Positions 41,451 through 51,556 of a DNA stretch of 64,000 bases are shown here, piece by piece. This DNA is from UBA8079 sp965205535 (GTDB lineage: Bacteria > Pseudomonadota > Alphaproteobacteria > UBA6615), in NCBI GenBank assembly GCA_965205535.1, contig CBDBHH010000005.1:3472001-3536000 (forward strand). Reading direction: 5' to 3'. Within the stretch, counting starts at the first letter, position 1, and every line of letters starts with the position of its first letter. The translations under genes were made by a program, and so were the position numbers. Under the pieces are notes generated by a model, which saw only the letters and a program-made list of their open reading frames with translations, had not been told where the DNA came from and did not search any database.

Positions 41451-43220
41451 CTAGACCAGGACCATGCCGTCTTCGGATTGTTTCTGTTCCTGCTGATCTT
41501 CGAGGCCGAGCAGGATCTCGTTATGGGCAGCGCCGCCGGGAATCATCGGGAAACAGTTCTCTTCCTTCGTGACAACCATATCCACGAGGACAGGCCCCGG
41601 GGTTTCGATCATCTGTTTGATGACATCGTCCACTTCGTCCGGATGGGTCGCCCGCAGGCCGGTGATGCCATAGCTCTCGGCGAGCTTGATGAAGTCCGGC
41701 AGGCCGTCAGAATAGGATTCCGAATAACGCGCACCATGCAGCAGCTCCTGCCATTGCCGAACCATGCCGAGCCAATAGTTGTTCAGGATGAAGATTTTCA
41801 CCGGGAGCTTGTACTGGGCAATCGTGCCGAGCTCCTGGATGTTCATCATCGTCGACGCTTCGCCCGCGATGTCGATCACGAGCGAGTCCGGATGTGCCAC
41901 CTGGACACCCACAGCGGCCGGCAGGCCATAGCCCATCGTGCCCAGACCGCCCGACGTCATCCAGCGGTTCGGCTTGTCGAAGTGATAATACTGGGCCGCC
42001 CACATCTGATGCTGGCCCACCTCGGTGGTCACGAGCGCATCCATGTCCTTGGTCAGTTCATACAGGCGCTTGATCGCATATTGCGGCTTGATCTCGTCCT
42101 TCGGACCGGTGCCCTGCTCGAAGCTAAGACAATCGACCGCGCGCCATTCCTCGATCTGTTTCCACCAGGCCTCCAGCGCCTTGCCATCGGGTTTGGCTTT
42201 ACGGGCCTTCCACTTCTCGAGCATCTCCTCCACGACGTTTTCAACATCGCCGATGATCGGCACATCGACCGTGATGTTCTTGTTGATCGAGCTGGGATCG
42301 ATGTCGATATGGATCTTCTTCGAATTCGGTGAGAAGGCGTCGGTACGACCGGTCACGCGATCATCGAACCGCGCGCCGATCGCGACCATCACGTCGCAAT
42401 CATGCATCGCCAAGTTCGATTCATACGTCCCGTGCATCCCCAGCATGCCGAGCCATTGAGACGACGAACTCGGGAACGCACCCAGCCCCATGATCGTCGT
42501 GGTCGCCGGATAGCCGGTGGCCGTTACCAGCTCGGTGACAAGTTCGCAGGCGCGCGGGCCGGAATTGATGCAGCCGCCGCCGATGTAGAAGATCGGCTTC
42601 TTGGCATTGGCGATCAGTTCCACGGCCTCTTCAATGGCCGCGTCGGCACCGTCACGCTGGGGTTTGTAGTGCCGGTGGGTAACGTTTTCCGGGGAGTGGT
42701 ATTCACCCTCGGCGAACTGCACATCTTTCGGCAGATCGATAACGACCGGCCCGGGACGACCCGCCGCGGCAACATAGAATGCTTCGTGCATGACCTGGCT
42801 GAGATCATCAACGTCCTTCACCAGGTAGTTATGTTTCGTGCACGGCCGGGTGATGCCCGTCGTATCCGCTTCCTGAAACGCATCATTGCCAATCAGATGG
42901 GTCGGCACCTGCCCGGTCAGGCAAACCACCGGAATGCTATCCATCAGCGCGTCGGTCAGGCCGGTCACCGCATTCGTCGCCCCGGGACCAGACGTCACGA
43001 GGACAACGCCCACCTTGCCGGTCGAACGCGCGTAGCCTTCGGCCATGTGAACAGCACCCTGCTCATGGCGGACCAGGATATGGCGTACGGAGTTCTGCTT
43101 GAACATCGCGTCGTACATCGGGAGCACGGCGCCTCCGGGATAACCGAAGACAACTTCAACACCCTGGTCAGCCAGAGCCTTGATCACCATTTCCGCACCG
43201 GTCATGCGATTGCCAGACAT
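41451..43220 (-). CDS. ilvB: Acetolactate synthase, large catalytic subunit
   Basis: It makes acetolactate or acetohydroxybutyrate from pyruvate with thiamine diphosphate and FAD. The protein (589 residues from ATG 43220, with AAAGG ten bases upstream) starts GAEMVIKALADQGVEVVFGYPGG, containing the catalytic glutamate. The ThDP motif reads GEASTMMNIQELGTIAQYKLPVKIFILNN. The first acidic residue is glutamate where most family members have aspartate. Upstream ATGs at 43238 and a TTG at 43253 are alternatives. Confidence 0.95.
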   Translation of the reverse strand: MSGNRMTGAEMVIKALADQGVEVVFGYPGGAVLPMYDAMFKQNSVRHILVRHEQGAVHMAEGYARSTGKVGVVLVTSGPGATNAVTGLTDALMDSIPVVCLTGQVPTHLIGNDAFQEADTTGITRPCTKHNYLVKDVDDLSQVMHEAFYVAAAGRPGPVVIDLPKDVQFAEGEYHSPENVTHRHYKPQRDGADAAIEEAVELIANAKKPIFYIGGGCINSGPRACELVTELVTATGYPATTTIMGLGAFPSSSSQWLGMLGMHGTYESNLAMHDCDVMVAIGARFDDRVTGRTDAFSPNSKKIHIDIDPSSINKNITVDVPIIGDVENVVEEMLEKWKARKAKPDGKALEAWWKQIEEWRAVDCLSFEQGTGPKDEIKPQYAIKRLYELTKDMDALVTTEVGQHQMWAAQYYHFDKPNRWMTSGGLGTMGYGLPAAVGVQVAHPDSLVIDIAGEASTMMNIQELGTIAQYKLPVKIFILNNYWLGMVRQWQELLHGARYSESYSDGLPDFIKLAESYGITGLRATHPDEVDDVIKQMIETPGPVLVDMVVTKEENCFPMIPGGAAHNEILLGLEDQQEQKQSEDGMVLV

Positions 43221-43454
43221 AACGCCCACACCTTTCATTCTCGTTCGCTTCAACCCGATATAACGCCTGGGTATTCATATTCTGTTGCTGCACTGCACCA
43301 AAGACTGGCGGGATAAACGAAATACTTCCCGTTGACCAGCCAGATCGCTTTGGCCGGTGCGATTTACACCGGATCCACGTCGATCAATGAATGCACAATG
43401 ACGCCAGGCACAAAAAATCGCTGCGCGAATGTCGCATCCTTAACGACCCCCGCT

Positions 43455-43497
43455 ACAAGCGCATAAGTAACTTAAGAAAAGATTTATGAACCGTCAA
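43455..43497 (-). promoter_or_regulatory. Possible promoter of the ilvB operon
   Basis: TTGACG (minus strand, 43492-43497) is followed 17 bases later by TAAGTT. It overlaps the end of miaA, about 235 bases upstream of the ilvB start. The -35 is close to consensus and the -10 is weak. A hairpin CCGGTG/CACCGG (43354-43372) lies between it and the gene. Confidence 0.35.
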
Positions 43498-44453
43498 CTC
43501 ATAAATGACAACAGATTATCATCTATTGAGTAATTATATTTCAATACGCTGATTCGGGGATGATCCCCATCTTCTCCCGGCAACTGATGCCTTAACCATG
43601 TTGTCTGGCGTTTCGCGTAGTTCCGGGTCTGCTGTTGAGCGGCGATTATGGCGGCGTCCAGCGGTGTTTCGCCTCTCAAATGCGCCGAAAGAGAAGGATA
43701 TCCGAGGGCCTTGAAGATCGGGAGAGCCGGATCCAGTCCCTCCGCCTGGGCGCGTGCGGCGAGCGCACTCACCTCGTCGATTGCGCCGGCCTCGATCATG
43801 TCGAGGAATCGACCGTCGCAGTTCCGGTAAAGCTCTTCACGCGGCGGTTCAATGGCGATCACATGAAACGATTTGTCGGGTGCGGTCACCGGTTCGTTTT
43901 GCCATTCCGATAATGGCCGCCCGGTCGCCTCCACGACTTCCCAGGCGCGCAAAACGCGCTGGCTGTCGCCCGGGTGGAGCCGGGCCGCAATCTCGGGATC
44001 TCGTGTGGCGAGTTCGTTGTGGAATGCGACATCGCCGATCTCGCGCCGGCGCGCCTGGGCGCGCGCCCTGATTTCGCGAGGCACTTCGGGTATGGGCGCC
44101 AGACCCTCCATCAAAGCCTTCAGATACAGGCCGGTACCCCCAACAAGGATGGGGCGTCGGCCGGCATCGAAAACAGACTGCAGCGCGGCAAGGGCCTCGC
44201 CTGCCCAGTCGACCGCCGAACCCGCTTGCGTGGCGTCACGGTCCCCATAAAGAAGATGGGGAACACGGGCCTCGTCGGCCTGTGACGGACGGGCCGTCAG
44301 GATGCGCAGGTCGCGATAAACCTGCATCGAATCTGCATTGATGATGGTGCCGTCGAACTGATCGGCGAGATCCATCGCGAGCCCAGACTTGCCACTCGCC
44401 GTGGGTCCGGCAACGACGATGACCGGGCGCTCAGCCATCGGTGATGAACTCAC
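43494..44453 (-). CDS. miaA: tRNA dimethylallyltransferase
   Basis: It adds the isopentenyl group to A37 of tRNAs that read UNN codons. The 319 residues have the P-loop VVAGPTASGKSGLAMDLA, the substrate motif NADSMQVYRDLRILTARPSQADE, GGTGLYLKALMEGLAP, and the C-terminal RNYAKRQTTWLRHQ. The start overlaps the DUF1015 stop by four bases, so the two are coupled. Confidence 0.95.
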   Translation of the reverse strand: MSSSPMAERPVIVVAGPTASGKSGLAMDLADQFDGTIINADSMQVYRDLRILTARPSQADEARVPHLLYGDRDATQAGSAVDWAGEALAALQSVFDAGRRPILVGGTGLYLKALMEGLAPIPEVPREIRARAQARRREIGDVAFHNELATRDPEIAARLHPGDSQRVLRAWEVVEATGRPLSEWQNEPVTAPDKSFHVIAIEPPREELYRNCDGRFLDMIEAGAIDEVSALAARAQAEGLDPALPIFKALGYPSLSAHLRGETPLDAAIIAAQQQTRNYAKRQTTWLRHQLPGEDGDHPRISVLKYNYSIDDNLLSFMS

Positions 44454-45691
44454 ACATCGAGCGGGTAGGAAACCAAGCCATCTGCCAGCTTGGGCTCGAA
44501 CCAGGTTGATTTCGGCGGCATCACCTCATTCGCGTCGGCAACCGCCATCAAGTCCTCGATGCTCGTCGGGAACAATGCGAACGCCACGGCCCAGTCACCG
44601 CTGTCCACCCGGGCCTCCAATGCTTCCAGCCCCCGAATTCCCCCCACGAAATCGATACGCGGATCGGTTCGCGGATCGGCGATACCGAGAACCGGATCGA
44701 GCAACCTGTCGGAAAGCAGTTTCACATCCAGCCGGTCGAGCGGCGGTGCGTCGATGCCCGGCGCGTTCTTGGTCGTGAGGCTGTACCAGCTGCCGGCAAG
44801 ATACATCCCGAAATCATGTGCGCCGGCGGGACGCGCGGGCGTGGTCACCTGTGAAAGATCGAAGACCTCGCCAACACGATCGAGGAACGCCTCGACCGAC
44901 AGGCCGTTCAAATCCTTGATCACGCGGTTGTAGTCGAGAATTCGAAGTTCGTCGGTCGGGAATGCGACAATCAGGAACCGTTGATGTGAATTCGACGTGC
45001 CGTCCCGGCCCTCACGCAGCGCCGCGACCCGCGCCGCGGCAGCCGAACGATGATGGCCGTCAGCGATATACAGCACATCCACCGGCGCATAGGCGTCGGC
45101 GACCCGCTCTACATCCGTTGTCTCCGTTACGGCCCAGACAATATGGCGCACGCCATCAGGCTGGGTGACGTCATAGGTCGCATCTTGCGCCGTGATGTTC
45201 TGGAGGACTTCGGCGATGGCGGGTTGCGGCTGATGCACCGCCAGTACCGGACCGGTCTGGGCATCGACTTCATCGATCTGGCGAACCCGGTCATCTTCCT
45301 TGTCGGGGCGCGTGAACTCATGCTTGCGCACAATATTCTTCAGATAGGCATCGACCGGCGTGGCCGCGACCAAACCCGTCTGGACATGGTCCCCCATGAT
45401 GATCCGATATACGTAGTAGCAAGGCGCTTCATCGCGGATCAGAACACCGGCCTCTATCATCGTCGCGAGATTCGACGCCCCCTTGGCATAGACTTCGTCA
45501 GCATGGGAATCCGTACCCGGCGGAAGGTCGATCTCGGGCCGCGACACATGCAGAAAACTCCACGGCCGGCCATCCGCCAGCGCCGCCGCCTCATCGAACG
45601 ACACAACGTCATAGGGCGGTGCGGCAACATCCTCGGCGGCACCAGGTGCGGGACGTAATCCGGGGAACGGGTGGAGCAGGCTATCGCTCAT
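44450..45691 (-). CDS. DUF1015 family protein
   Basis: A 413-residue cytoplasmic protein matching DUF1015: it begins LLHPFPGLRPAPGAAEDVAAPPYDVVS, with a central ADGHHRSAAAARVA and later FLIVAFPTDELRILDYNRVIKDL. The GHHR motif is the most conserved site. The biochemical function is not known. It starts at ATG 45691; an in-frame start further upstream adds unrelated residues. The stop overlaps the miaA start. Confidence 0.85.
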   Translation of the reverse strand: MSDSLLHPFPGLRPAPGAAEDVAAPPYDVVSFDEAAALADGRPWSFLHVSRPEIDLPPGTDSHADEVYAKGASNLATMIEAGVLIRDEAPCYYVYRIIMGDHVQTGLVAATPVDAYLKNIVRKHEFTRPDKEDDRVRQIDEVDAQTGPVLAVHQPQPAIAEVLQNITAQDATYDVTQPDGVRHIVWAVTETTDVERVADAYAPVDVLYIADGHHRSAAAARVAALREGRDGTSNSHQRFLIVAFPTDELRILDYNRVIKDLNGLSVEAFLDRVGEVFDLSQVTTPARPAGAHDFGMYLAGSWYSLTTKNAPGIDAPPLDRLDVKLLSDRLLDPVLGIADPRTDPRIDFVGGIRGLEALEARVDSGDWAVAFALFPTSIEDLMAVADANEVMPPKSTWFEPKLADGLVSYPLDV

Positions 45692-45799
45692 ATCGGCAAC
45701 TCGTTTGTTTGCGTGAATGGAAGAAACGCTACAGCGCGTCCTCATCGCATATTGCAATAGCCAGCGAAAGCACCCGCGGTGGAAAGACAGCTGCCACAG

Positions 45800-45833
45800 A
45801 AAAAACGACGGCACCCGAAGGTGCCGCCGTTGT
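45800..45833 (-). terminator. Intrinsic terminator of the hflK-hflC-degP operon
   Basis: On the minus strand GGCACC-TTCG-GGTGCC, extended by a GC-rich outer stem, is followed by TTTTTT. It lies 33 bases after the degP stop. It has the very stable TTCG tetraloop. Confidence 0.9.
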
Positions 45834-45865
45834 CACTTACCCAGGAAGTTTAAACTCTGCCTGCG

Positions 45866-47413
45866 TCAGGATTTGTTGATCCGAACCGCGACAAACCGAC
45901 GGTCGCCATTGCGGTTGATTTTGAGCAACACAGAACTGCGGTCGTCATCACGGGCTTTGCGGATTTTCTCCGCGATCTGACCCGGCGTGCTCACCTCTTC
46001 CTGGCTGACCTCGACGATCACGTCGCCGGGGCGAAGGCTCTTTACGGCTGCTGCACTGTCAGCCTCGACACCGGTGATCACCACGCCGCGCAGATCGTCG
46101 GGCAGCGTAAACTCCGTGCGCATCTGTTCGGTGATGGATGTCACGGTGATACCGATAGCATCGATCGCGGCTTCCTCGGGCTCAATCGCCTGACCACGCG
46201 GCCCGGCGGATGCGAGGATCGGCACTTCTTCCTCGAGTTCACCGATCTGCACGCCCACGGTCACCAGGCGCTCATTGCGCCACACTTCCACCGGCACGCT
46301 TTTGCCGATGTCGGTCTCTGCAACGATACGCGGCAACTCGCGCATGCTCGCGACCGGCTTGCCGTCAAACGTCAGGATCACATCACCGGCCTCGATACCG
46401 CTTTTCTCGGCAGGTCCCGCGGCGGTCACGGAAGACACGAGCGCACCGCGCGCACCGCCCTCGAGGGCGATACTTTCGGCAATCTCGTCGGTCACCGACT
46501 GAATGCGAACACCCAGCCAGCCCCGGCGCGTCTGGCCGAAGTCACGCAACTGATCGATGACCCGTGACGCGATGGATGACGGGATGGCGAAACCAACACC
46601 GACACTGCCACCCGTGGGTGAGAAAATGGCCGTGTTCACACCAATGACCTCGCCATTCATGTTGAACATCGGGCCGCCGGAGTTGCCCCGGTTGATGGAG
46701 GCATCGGTCTGCAGGAAGCTGTCATACGGTCCCTGGCGGATATCGCGCTGGCGCGCCGAAATAATCCCGGCGGTCACAGTGCCGCCAAGACCGAAGGGAT
46801 TGCCGATCGCGACGACCCAGTCGCCCACGCGGGCCACGCTGGAATTGCCCCAGGGCACGAAAGGCAGGTCGCGGTCCGTTTCAACGCGAAGCAACGCCAG
46901 ATCCGTTTTCGGATCCCGGCCCAACAACTCGGCTTTGAGCTGGGTATCGTCGGAAAGAGTGACCATGATTTCGTCGGCACCGTCGATCACATGGTTGTTG
47001 GTCACAACCAATCCGCTGGGATCAATAATGAAGCCCGAACCCAGCGACGTGGCACGACGCGGCGCACCTTGCTGGTTACGATTGAAGAAATCCTTGAACA
47101 TGTCGCCAAACGGCGATCCCGGCGGGGCCTGGGGAATATCCGGTCCGCGTTCCTGTCCGGGGGTCTGATTTACCAGCTGCGTGCTGGAAATATTCACGAC
47201 CGTGGGCAGCAATCGCTCGGCCAGGTCAGCGAACGAATCCGGGGCGGATCTCGCCGAAGCAGGCAGCGCAGAGACGATAAGCGCGACAATCAGCACGATC
47301 CCCATCAGGAATGTGCTTGCCGCACCGGCGCGACCGGCTGTCCAGCCGACCAACGCACGAGATAGTTGAGGTTGTTTTGCGTACATTTTTTCCGTTACTC
47401 CCATTCCAGGCAT
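45866..47413 (-). CDS. degP: DegP/HtrA-type periplasmic serine protease
   Basis: A 515-residue protease-chaperone with an N-terminal membrane segment (FLMGIVLIVALIVSALPASARS). The trypsin-like domain has the triad H141 (TNNHVIDG), D171 (KTDLALL) and S245 (RGNSGGPM). Two PDZ domains follow: about 300-390 (GWLGVRIQSV) and about 430-510 (ITGVEADSAAAVKSLRPGDVIVEV). ATG 47413 has GGAAGG six bases before; an ATG at 47386 is also possible. The gene is last in hflK-hflC-DUF2065-degP, a grouping common in Alphaproteobacteria. Confidence 0.95.
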   Translation of the reverse strand: MPGMGVTEKMYAKQPQLSRALVGWTAGRAGAASTFLMGIVLIVALIVSALPASARSAPDSFADLAERLLPTVVNISSTQLVNQTPGQERGPDIPQAPPGSPFGDMFKDFFNRNQQGAPRRATSLGSGFIIDPSGLVVTNNHVIDGADEIMVTLSDDTQLKAELLGRDPKTDLALLRVETDRDLPFVPWGNSSVARVGDWVVAIGNPFGLGGTVTAGIISARQRDIRQGPYDSFLQTDASINRGNSGGPMFNMNGEVIGVNTAIFSPTGGSVGVGFAIPSSIASRVIDQLRDFGQTRRGWLGVRIQSVTDEIAESIALEGGARGALVSSVTAAGPAEKSGIEAGDVILTFDGKPVASMRELPRIVAETDIGKSVPVEVWRNERLVTVGVQIGELEEEVPILASAGPRGQAIEPEEAAIDAIGITVTSITEQMRTEFTLPDDLRGVVITGVEADSAAAVKSLRPGDVIVEVSQEEVSTPGQIAEKIRKARDDDRSSVLLKINRNGDRRFVAVRINKS

Positions 47414-47632
47414 TTTGTGCCTTCCGTCGCGCTCCGGGCTATCGGCCCAATCGATATGTGAAACACAAACCGATCGTTCAAGAGCACTTCCGAAAACACG
47501 GCGACACCCGAGCCGCCGAATACCGATATGGAACCCAAAGATGGTCGGAATTGGGCATCCTCCCGGCACATTTGAGGCATCGCGGCTTTACGCATGACTT
47601 TCGCGTGAACCACCGCTTTGCACCCTGCCCGA

Positions 47633-47848
47633 TCAGAGCTGTACGACCTTCAACAGCACCAGCAACCCAAACCCGGCAACTGCGGCAACGACACCGCCCG
47701 ACCGTAGCGTCGCTTCGGGCACGCTGTTCATCTGCGACAGCAAGCGCTTCATCATGTTCGGCGCCACGGCATAGATCAGACCCTCGACCAGCAGTACCAG
47801 CGCAAAACCGATGAGCAGGAAGCTGCCCCAGAGCAGGAGTTGTCCCAT
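47633..47848 (-). CDS. DUF2065 family protein
   Basis: A 71-residue protein with two hydrophobic segments (LLLWGSFLLIGFALVLLVEGLIYAVAP and VVAAVAGFGLLVLLKVV), matching DUF2065, a small inner-membrane protein of unknown role. It starts 7 bases after the hflC stop and is in the usual place in the hflK-hflC cluster. Confidence 0.85.
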   Translation of the reverse strand: MGQLLLWGSFLLIGFALVLLVEGLIYAVAPNMMKRLLSQMNSVPEATLRSGGVVAAVAGFGLLVLLKVVQL

Positions 47849-47854
47849 GGCCGC

Positions 47855-48754
47855 CTACTGCCCCTGCCGATCAGTGACGCGATCGCGCCCACCTTGCAGA
47901 TCTCCGAAATATTTGAAGAAATCGCTGTTTGGAGAGAGGACCATCGTCGTTCCCTCCTTGGCAAACGTCTCCTTATAGGCTTCCAGCGAACGGAAGAACT
48001 CGAAGAACTCCGGGTCTCGGCCATAGGATTCACCGAGGATGGCGTTACGCGTGGCGTCACCACCACCGCGCAAGGACTGCGCCTCACGCTGTGCTTCGGC
48101 AACAATCTCGACCTGCTGGCGATCCGCTTCGGCACGAATGCGACGCGCATTCTCTTCGCCTTCGGCGCGCAGCTTGTTCGACTGCCGCTCACGTTCTGTC
48201 CGCATCCGCTCATACACAGTCTGCGACACCGCTTCCGGCAGCTCCGAACGGCCAATTCGAATATCGACAACCTCGATCCCGAACCCGTCAGTCTCGTTGG
48301 CAACGCCGTCGCGGATCGATTCCATGATGACGTTTCGCTGGTCTGACAGAAGGTCTGCGAGCTCACGCTGGGCGACAAACTCCTTGACCGTCGAGGTCAG
48401 GATGTTGCCGAACCGGTTTCCGAAGATTTGCTCATCTCCCACGGTCTGGAAGAATTTGAGCGGGTCGGTGATCCGGTATCGGGCAAAGGCGTCCACCAGA
48501 ATACGTTTCTGATCGCTCAACAGCATTTCCTCGGGCGGCGGGTCCACACTCAGCACCCGCTTGTCATAGGACACGACATTCTGGATGAGCGGCACCTTTA
48601 GATGCAGGCCGGGTTCGCGAACTGTCCGCTTGTGTTCACCAAGCTGCAGGACCAGGACCTGGTCCGTCTCACGAACGGTGAACAGGCCCGAGTTCAGCAA
48701 CACGCCAATGACAATGATGAGACCGCCAAATATGGCGAGTTTCGCGCGGCTCAT
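47855..48754 (-). CDS. hflC: HflC, SPFH-domain modulator of FtsH
   Basis: A 299-residue membrane-anchored protein that forms a large complex with HflK around the FtsH protease. It has an N-terminal membrane segment (LAIFGGLIIVIGVLLNSGLFTV) and the SPFH/band-7 domain (residues about 25-215), then a helical tail rich in Glu, Arg and Ala. It overlaps the hflK stop by four bases. Confidence 0.94.
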   Translation of the reverse strand: MSRAKLAIFGGLIIVIGVLLNSGLFTVRETDQVLVLQLGEHKRTVREPGLHLKVPLIQNVVSYDKRVLSVDPPPEEMLLSDQKRILVDAFARYRITDPLKFFQTVGDEQIFGNRFGNILTSTVKEFVAQRELADLLSDQRNVIMESIRDGVANETDGFGIEVVDIRIGRSELPEAVSQTVYERMRTERERQSNKLRAEGEENARRIRAEADRQQVEIVAEAQREAQSLRGGGDATRNAILGESYGRDPEFFEFFRSLEAYKETFAKEGTTMVLSPNSDFFKYFGDLQGGRDRVTDRQGQ

Positions 48755-49902
48755 TGCTGATCTCCGGTGTTCTCTGATCGGTTGCGATTGAGTTCGTTCA
48801 GGGGCAGGTAGGGCACAACACCCTGACCGCCGCCGGCGCCCTCGTCGATGATGACCTTGTTGGCCCCCACGAGGACATCACGCAGCGTCTCGATATAGAG
48901 ACGACGTCGTGTCACATCCGGCGCGACACGATATGTCTCGAAAATCTGGTCGAAACGCGCAGCCTCGCCCTGGGCTTCCTTGATAACTCGCTCGCGATAC
49001 GCAGCGGCTTCTTCCAGGAGTCCGGCCGCCTCACCACGCGCCGTCGGCACGATTCGGTTGCGGTAGGCCTCGGCCTGGTTCTGCAGTCGCTCCTGATCCT
49101 GTCGCGCGCGCTGAACATCATTGAAAGCATCGATGACCGGCGGTGGCGCTTCAGTCTTCTGAAGCTGAACACGCTCAATATTGATGCCCGCCCCGTATTC
49201 ATCGAGGATCGCCTGCAGGAGCACGCGAGTATCGTCCTGGACACCCTCACGCGCCGTGGTCAGCAGATCATCAAGCTTCGTCTGGCCGACGACTTCGCGC
49301 ATGGCGCTTTCCGCCGCAGCCTTCACCGTCGCTTCCGGTGCCAGAATATTGAACAGGTAATCTGCCGGATTGGCGATGCGCCACTGCACGGTGAAGTCGA
49401 CATCGGAGATATTCTGATCACTCGTCAGCATCAGGGATTCGCCGAGAATATCGCGCGGAGAGGAAGATCGACCGCCAACATTCTCGCTGTCACGAAAGCC
49501 GATGTTCAATCGGTTGATCTGCGTCACCGCCGGGGTCAGCACCTCACCGATCGGTGTCGGCCAGCGCCAACGCAGCCCCGGGGACGTGACCTGCTCGTTC
49601 CACTTACCGAACACCAGCTCGAGACCGCGTTCATTTTCCTGCACCCGGTAGAAGCCACTCAGGCCCCAGAGCAGCGCCACGATCAGAATGACAATGGCAA
49701 TTCCGCGACCACTGCCGAAACCGCCCGGCATGATACGGCGAACCTTGTCCTGGCTTCGACGAAGCATTTCTTCGATGTTGGGCTGCTGTCCGCCGCCCAT
49801 GCCGCCGCCGCCCGGTGGGCGTTGCCCGCCCCAGGGGCCGCCGCCGCCGCCACTGCCGCCGCCCCACGGGCCACCGCCACCTCCCTGACTATTCCAAGGC
49901 AT
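48751..49902 (-). CDS. hflK: HflK, SPFH-domain modulator of FtsH
   Basis: A 383-residue partner of HflC. The start (ATG 49902) follows AAGGAA by six bases. The first ~40 residues are Gly/Pro/Trp-rich with Gly-Gly-Gly repeats (MPWNSQGGGGGPWGGGSGGG), as in many HflK proteins. A membrane segment follows (IAIVILIVALLWGLSGFYRV) and then the SPFH domain (about 90-270). The C-terminal tail has EYGAGINIERVQLQKTEAPPPV. Confidence 0.94.
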   Translation of the reverse strand: MPWNSQGGGGGPWGGGSGGGGGPWGGQRPPGGGGMGGGQQPNIEEMLRRSQDKVRRIMPGGFGSGRGIAIVILIVALLWGLSGFYRVQENERGLELVFGKWNEQVTSPGLRWRWPTPIGEVLTPAVTQINRLNIGFRDSENVGGRSSSPRDILGESLMLTSDQNISDVDFTVQWRIANPADYLFNILAPEATVKAAAESAMREVVGQTKLDDLLTTAREGVQDDTRVLLQAILDEYGAGINIERVQLQKTEAPPPVIDAFNDVQRARQDQERLQNQAEAYRNRIVPTARGEAAGLLEEAAAYRERVIKEAQGEAARFDQIFETYRVAPDVTRRRLYIETLRDVLVGANKVIIDEGAGGGQGVVPYLPLNELNRNRSENTGDQQ

Positions 49903-50087
49903 CACAAATTCCTTCACCGGTATGCTGGCACAAGACCTGATGTCGGCCCCCCTGAGGGCAAACGGTCACCGTGCCGGGTTTATAAATCAATCACTCAGGC
50001 TTATATCACACAACACGCTGTGAAGCGTGATCACGCCATGGCGACCAGTCCTAGACGATATTGTCTGTATACCCGGAGTTTTCAAGC

Positions 50088-51215
50088 ATGACGGACCTTT
50101 CGCAAGATGATGTTCGCGCGGCTTTATGCACAATCATCGATCCCGTCAGCGGCAAGGACGTCGTCGCCAACAACATGATCTCGGGCCTGGTCATCAAGGA
50201 CCGCAATATCGGCTTCGCGATCGAGATCGACCCGGCAGACGCAGAACGCATGGAACCGCTGCGCAAAGCAGCAGAACGCGCGGTGCTCGCGCTCGACGGT
50301 GTGTCCTCCGTTTCGGCGGTGCTGACCGCCCACAATGCGGCCCCTGCAGCGCCGACAGAAAGTCCGGAATCCGGGGCGAAATCGTCGCCACGCGCCGACC
50401 AGGCACCGGCCGCATCGTTACTGCCGGGGGTTGGTGCGATTGTCGCCGTGGCCAGCGGTAAGGGCGGGGTCGGCAAATCTACAACGGCCGTGAATCTCGC
50501 CGTCGCGCTGGCGTCACTGGGAAAGCGGGTGGGCATCCTCGATGCGGATGTCTACGGACCATCGCTGCCGCGCATGCTGGGGGTTTCGGACAAACCCAAG
50601 CCCGTGGCGAACAAAAAGATCGAGCCGCTTGATGCGCATGGCGTGAAAGTCATGTCGATGGGCTTCATGGTGCCGGAAGACACCGCCATGGTCTGGCGCG
50701 GGCCGATGGTGATCGGTGCCCTGGAACAGATGATGCGCGAGGTCGAATGGGGCACGCTCGATGTCCTGATTGTCGACATGCCACCGGGAACCGGCGACGC
50801 GCAATTGACCATGGCGCAACGGGTCCCGCTGGCCGGCGTGGTGATTGTCTCGACCCCTCAGGACATCGCACTGATCGACGCCCGCAAGGGCATGAACATG
50901 TTTGCCAAGGTCAATGTCCCCGTTCTCGGCATCGTCGAGAATATGAGCATGTTTATCTGCCCGAACTGCGGTGAACAGACGGATATCTTCGGCCATGGCG
51001 GCGCACGAAGCGAGGCCGAGCGCCTCGGTTGTGACTTCCTCGGGGAAATCCCCCTCGATGTCGCCATCCGGGTGACATCGGATTCCGGCCAGCCGATTAC
51101 GGCCAGCGAACCGGACGGCCCGCACGCCGAAGCCTACCGTGACCTCGCCTCGGCGGTGTTGGCGAAGATCTCGACAGCGACGACCCGGCCGGCGCCCAGT
51201 ATCTCCATCGACTAG
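50088..51215 (+). CDS. mrp: Mrp/ApbC-type Fe-S cluster carrier ATPase
   Basis: It carries Fe-S clusters using ATP. The 375 residues have an N-terminal MIP18-like domain (MTDLSQDDVRAALCTIIDPVSGKDV), a linker rich in Ala, Pro and Ser, a P-loop GKGGVGKST (residues 124-132) and the CPNCG motif near residue 295 that may bind the cluster. ATG 50088 is preceded by CCGGAG. It is divergent from hflK. Confidence 0.93.
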   Translation: MTDLSQDDVRAALCTIIDPVSGKDVVANNMISGLVIKDRNIGFAIEIDPADAERMEPLRKAAERAVLALDGVSSVSAVLTAHNAAPAAPTESPESGAKSSPRADQAPAASLLPGVGAIVAVASGKGGVGKSTTAVNLAVALASLGKRVGILDADVYGPSLPRMLGVSDKPKPVANKKIEPLDAHGVKVMSMGFMVPEDTAMVWRGPMVIGALEQMMREVEWGTLDVLIVDMPPGTGDAQLTMAQRVPLAGVVIVSTPQDIALIDARKGMNMFAKVNVPVLGIVENMSMFICPNCGEQTDIFGHGGARSEAERLGCDFLGEIPLDVAIRVTSDSGQPITASEPDGPHAEAYRDLASAVLAKISTATTRPAPSISID

Positions 51216-51556
51216 GTCCCCGTTCACGACGCCTCTCATGCCGGTCGCGCTTAGTTGATCGCTCGACACATCTTCGTGCGTTGTCGAAATGCCTGACACG
51301 ACCCAGCTTCAAGGCAGAGGCGGGTCCCTGAATTTCATGCCCGCATCGCGAAACCGTCGGGTCGGCGATCGGTCGTGCCCCGCAGGCCGCCGGCCACCTT
51401 GCCCCCCAAAACGGCCGGCACCATATGGTCTCCGACCCGACGGATTTCATTCCCCGCCACCCCACAGAACGAACGAATTTATTGCACTGGCGGTGGAATG
51501 ATTTCTGTGGCCTGTGTGTTTACGGAGCAGATCAACACTTACCCGGGAGAATTCTC
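51216..51556. other. Intergenic region between mrp and the YHS gene
   Basis: This stretch of 341 bases contains no supported gene. A GC-rich inverted repeat, GGCCGCCGGCC with GGCCGGC near 51385-51419, may be a hairpin, but it has no T-run. I see nothing else in it. Confidence 0.4.
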
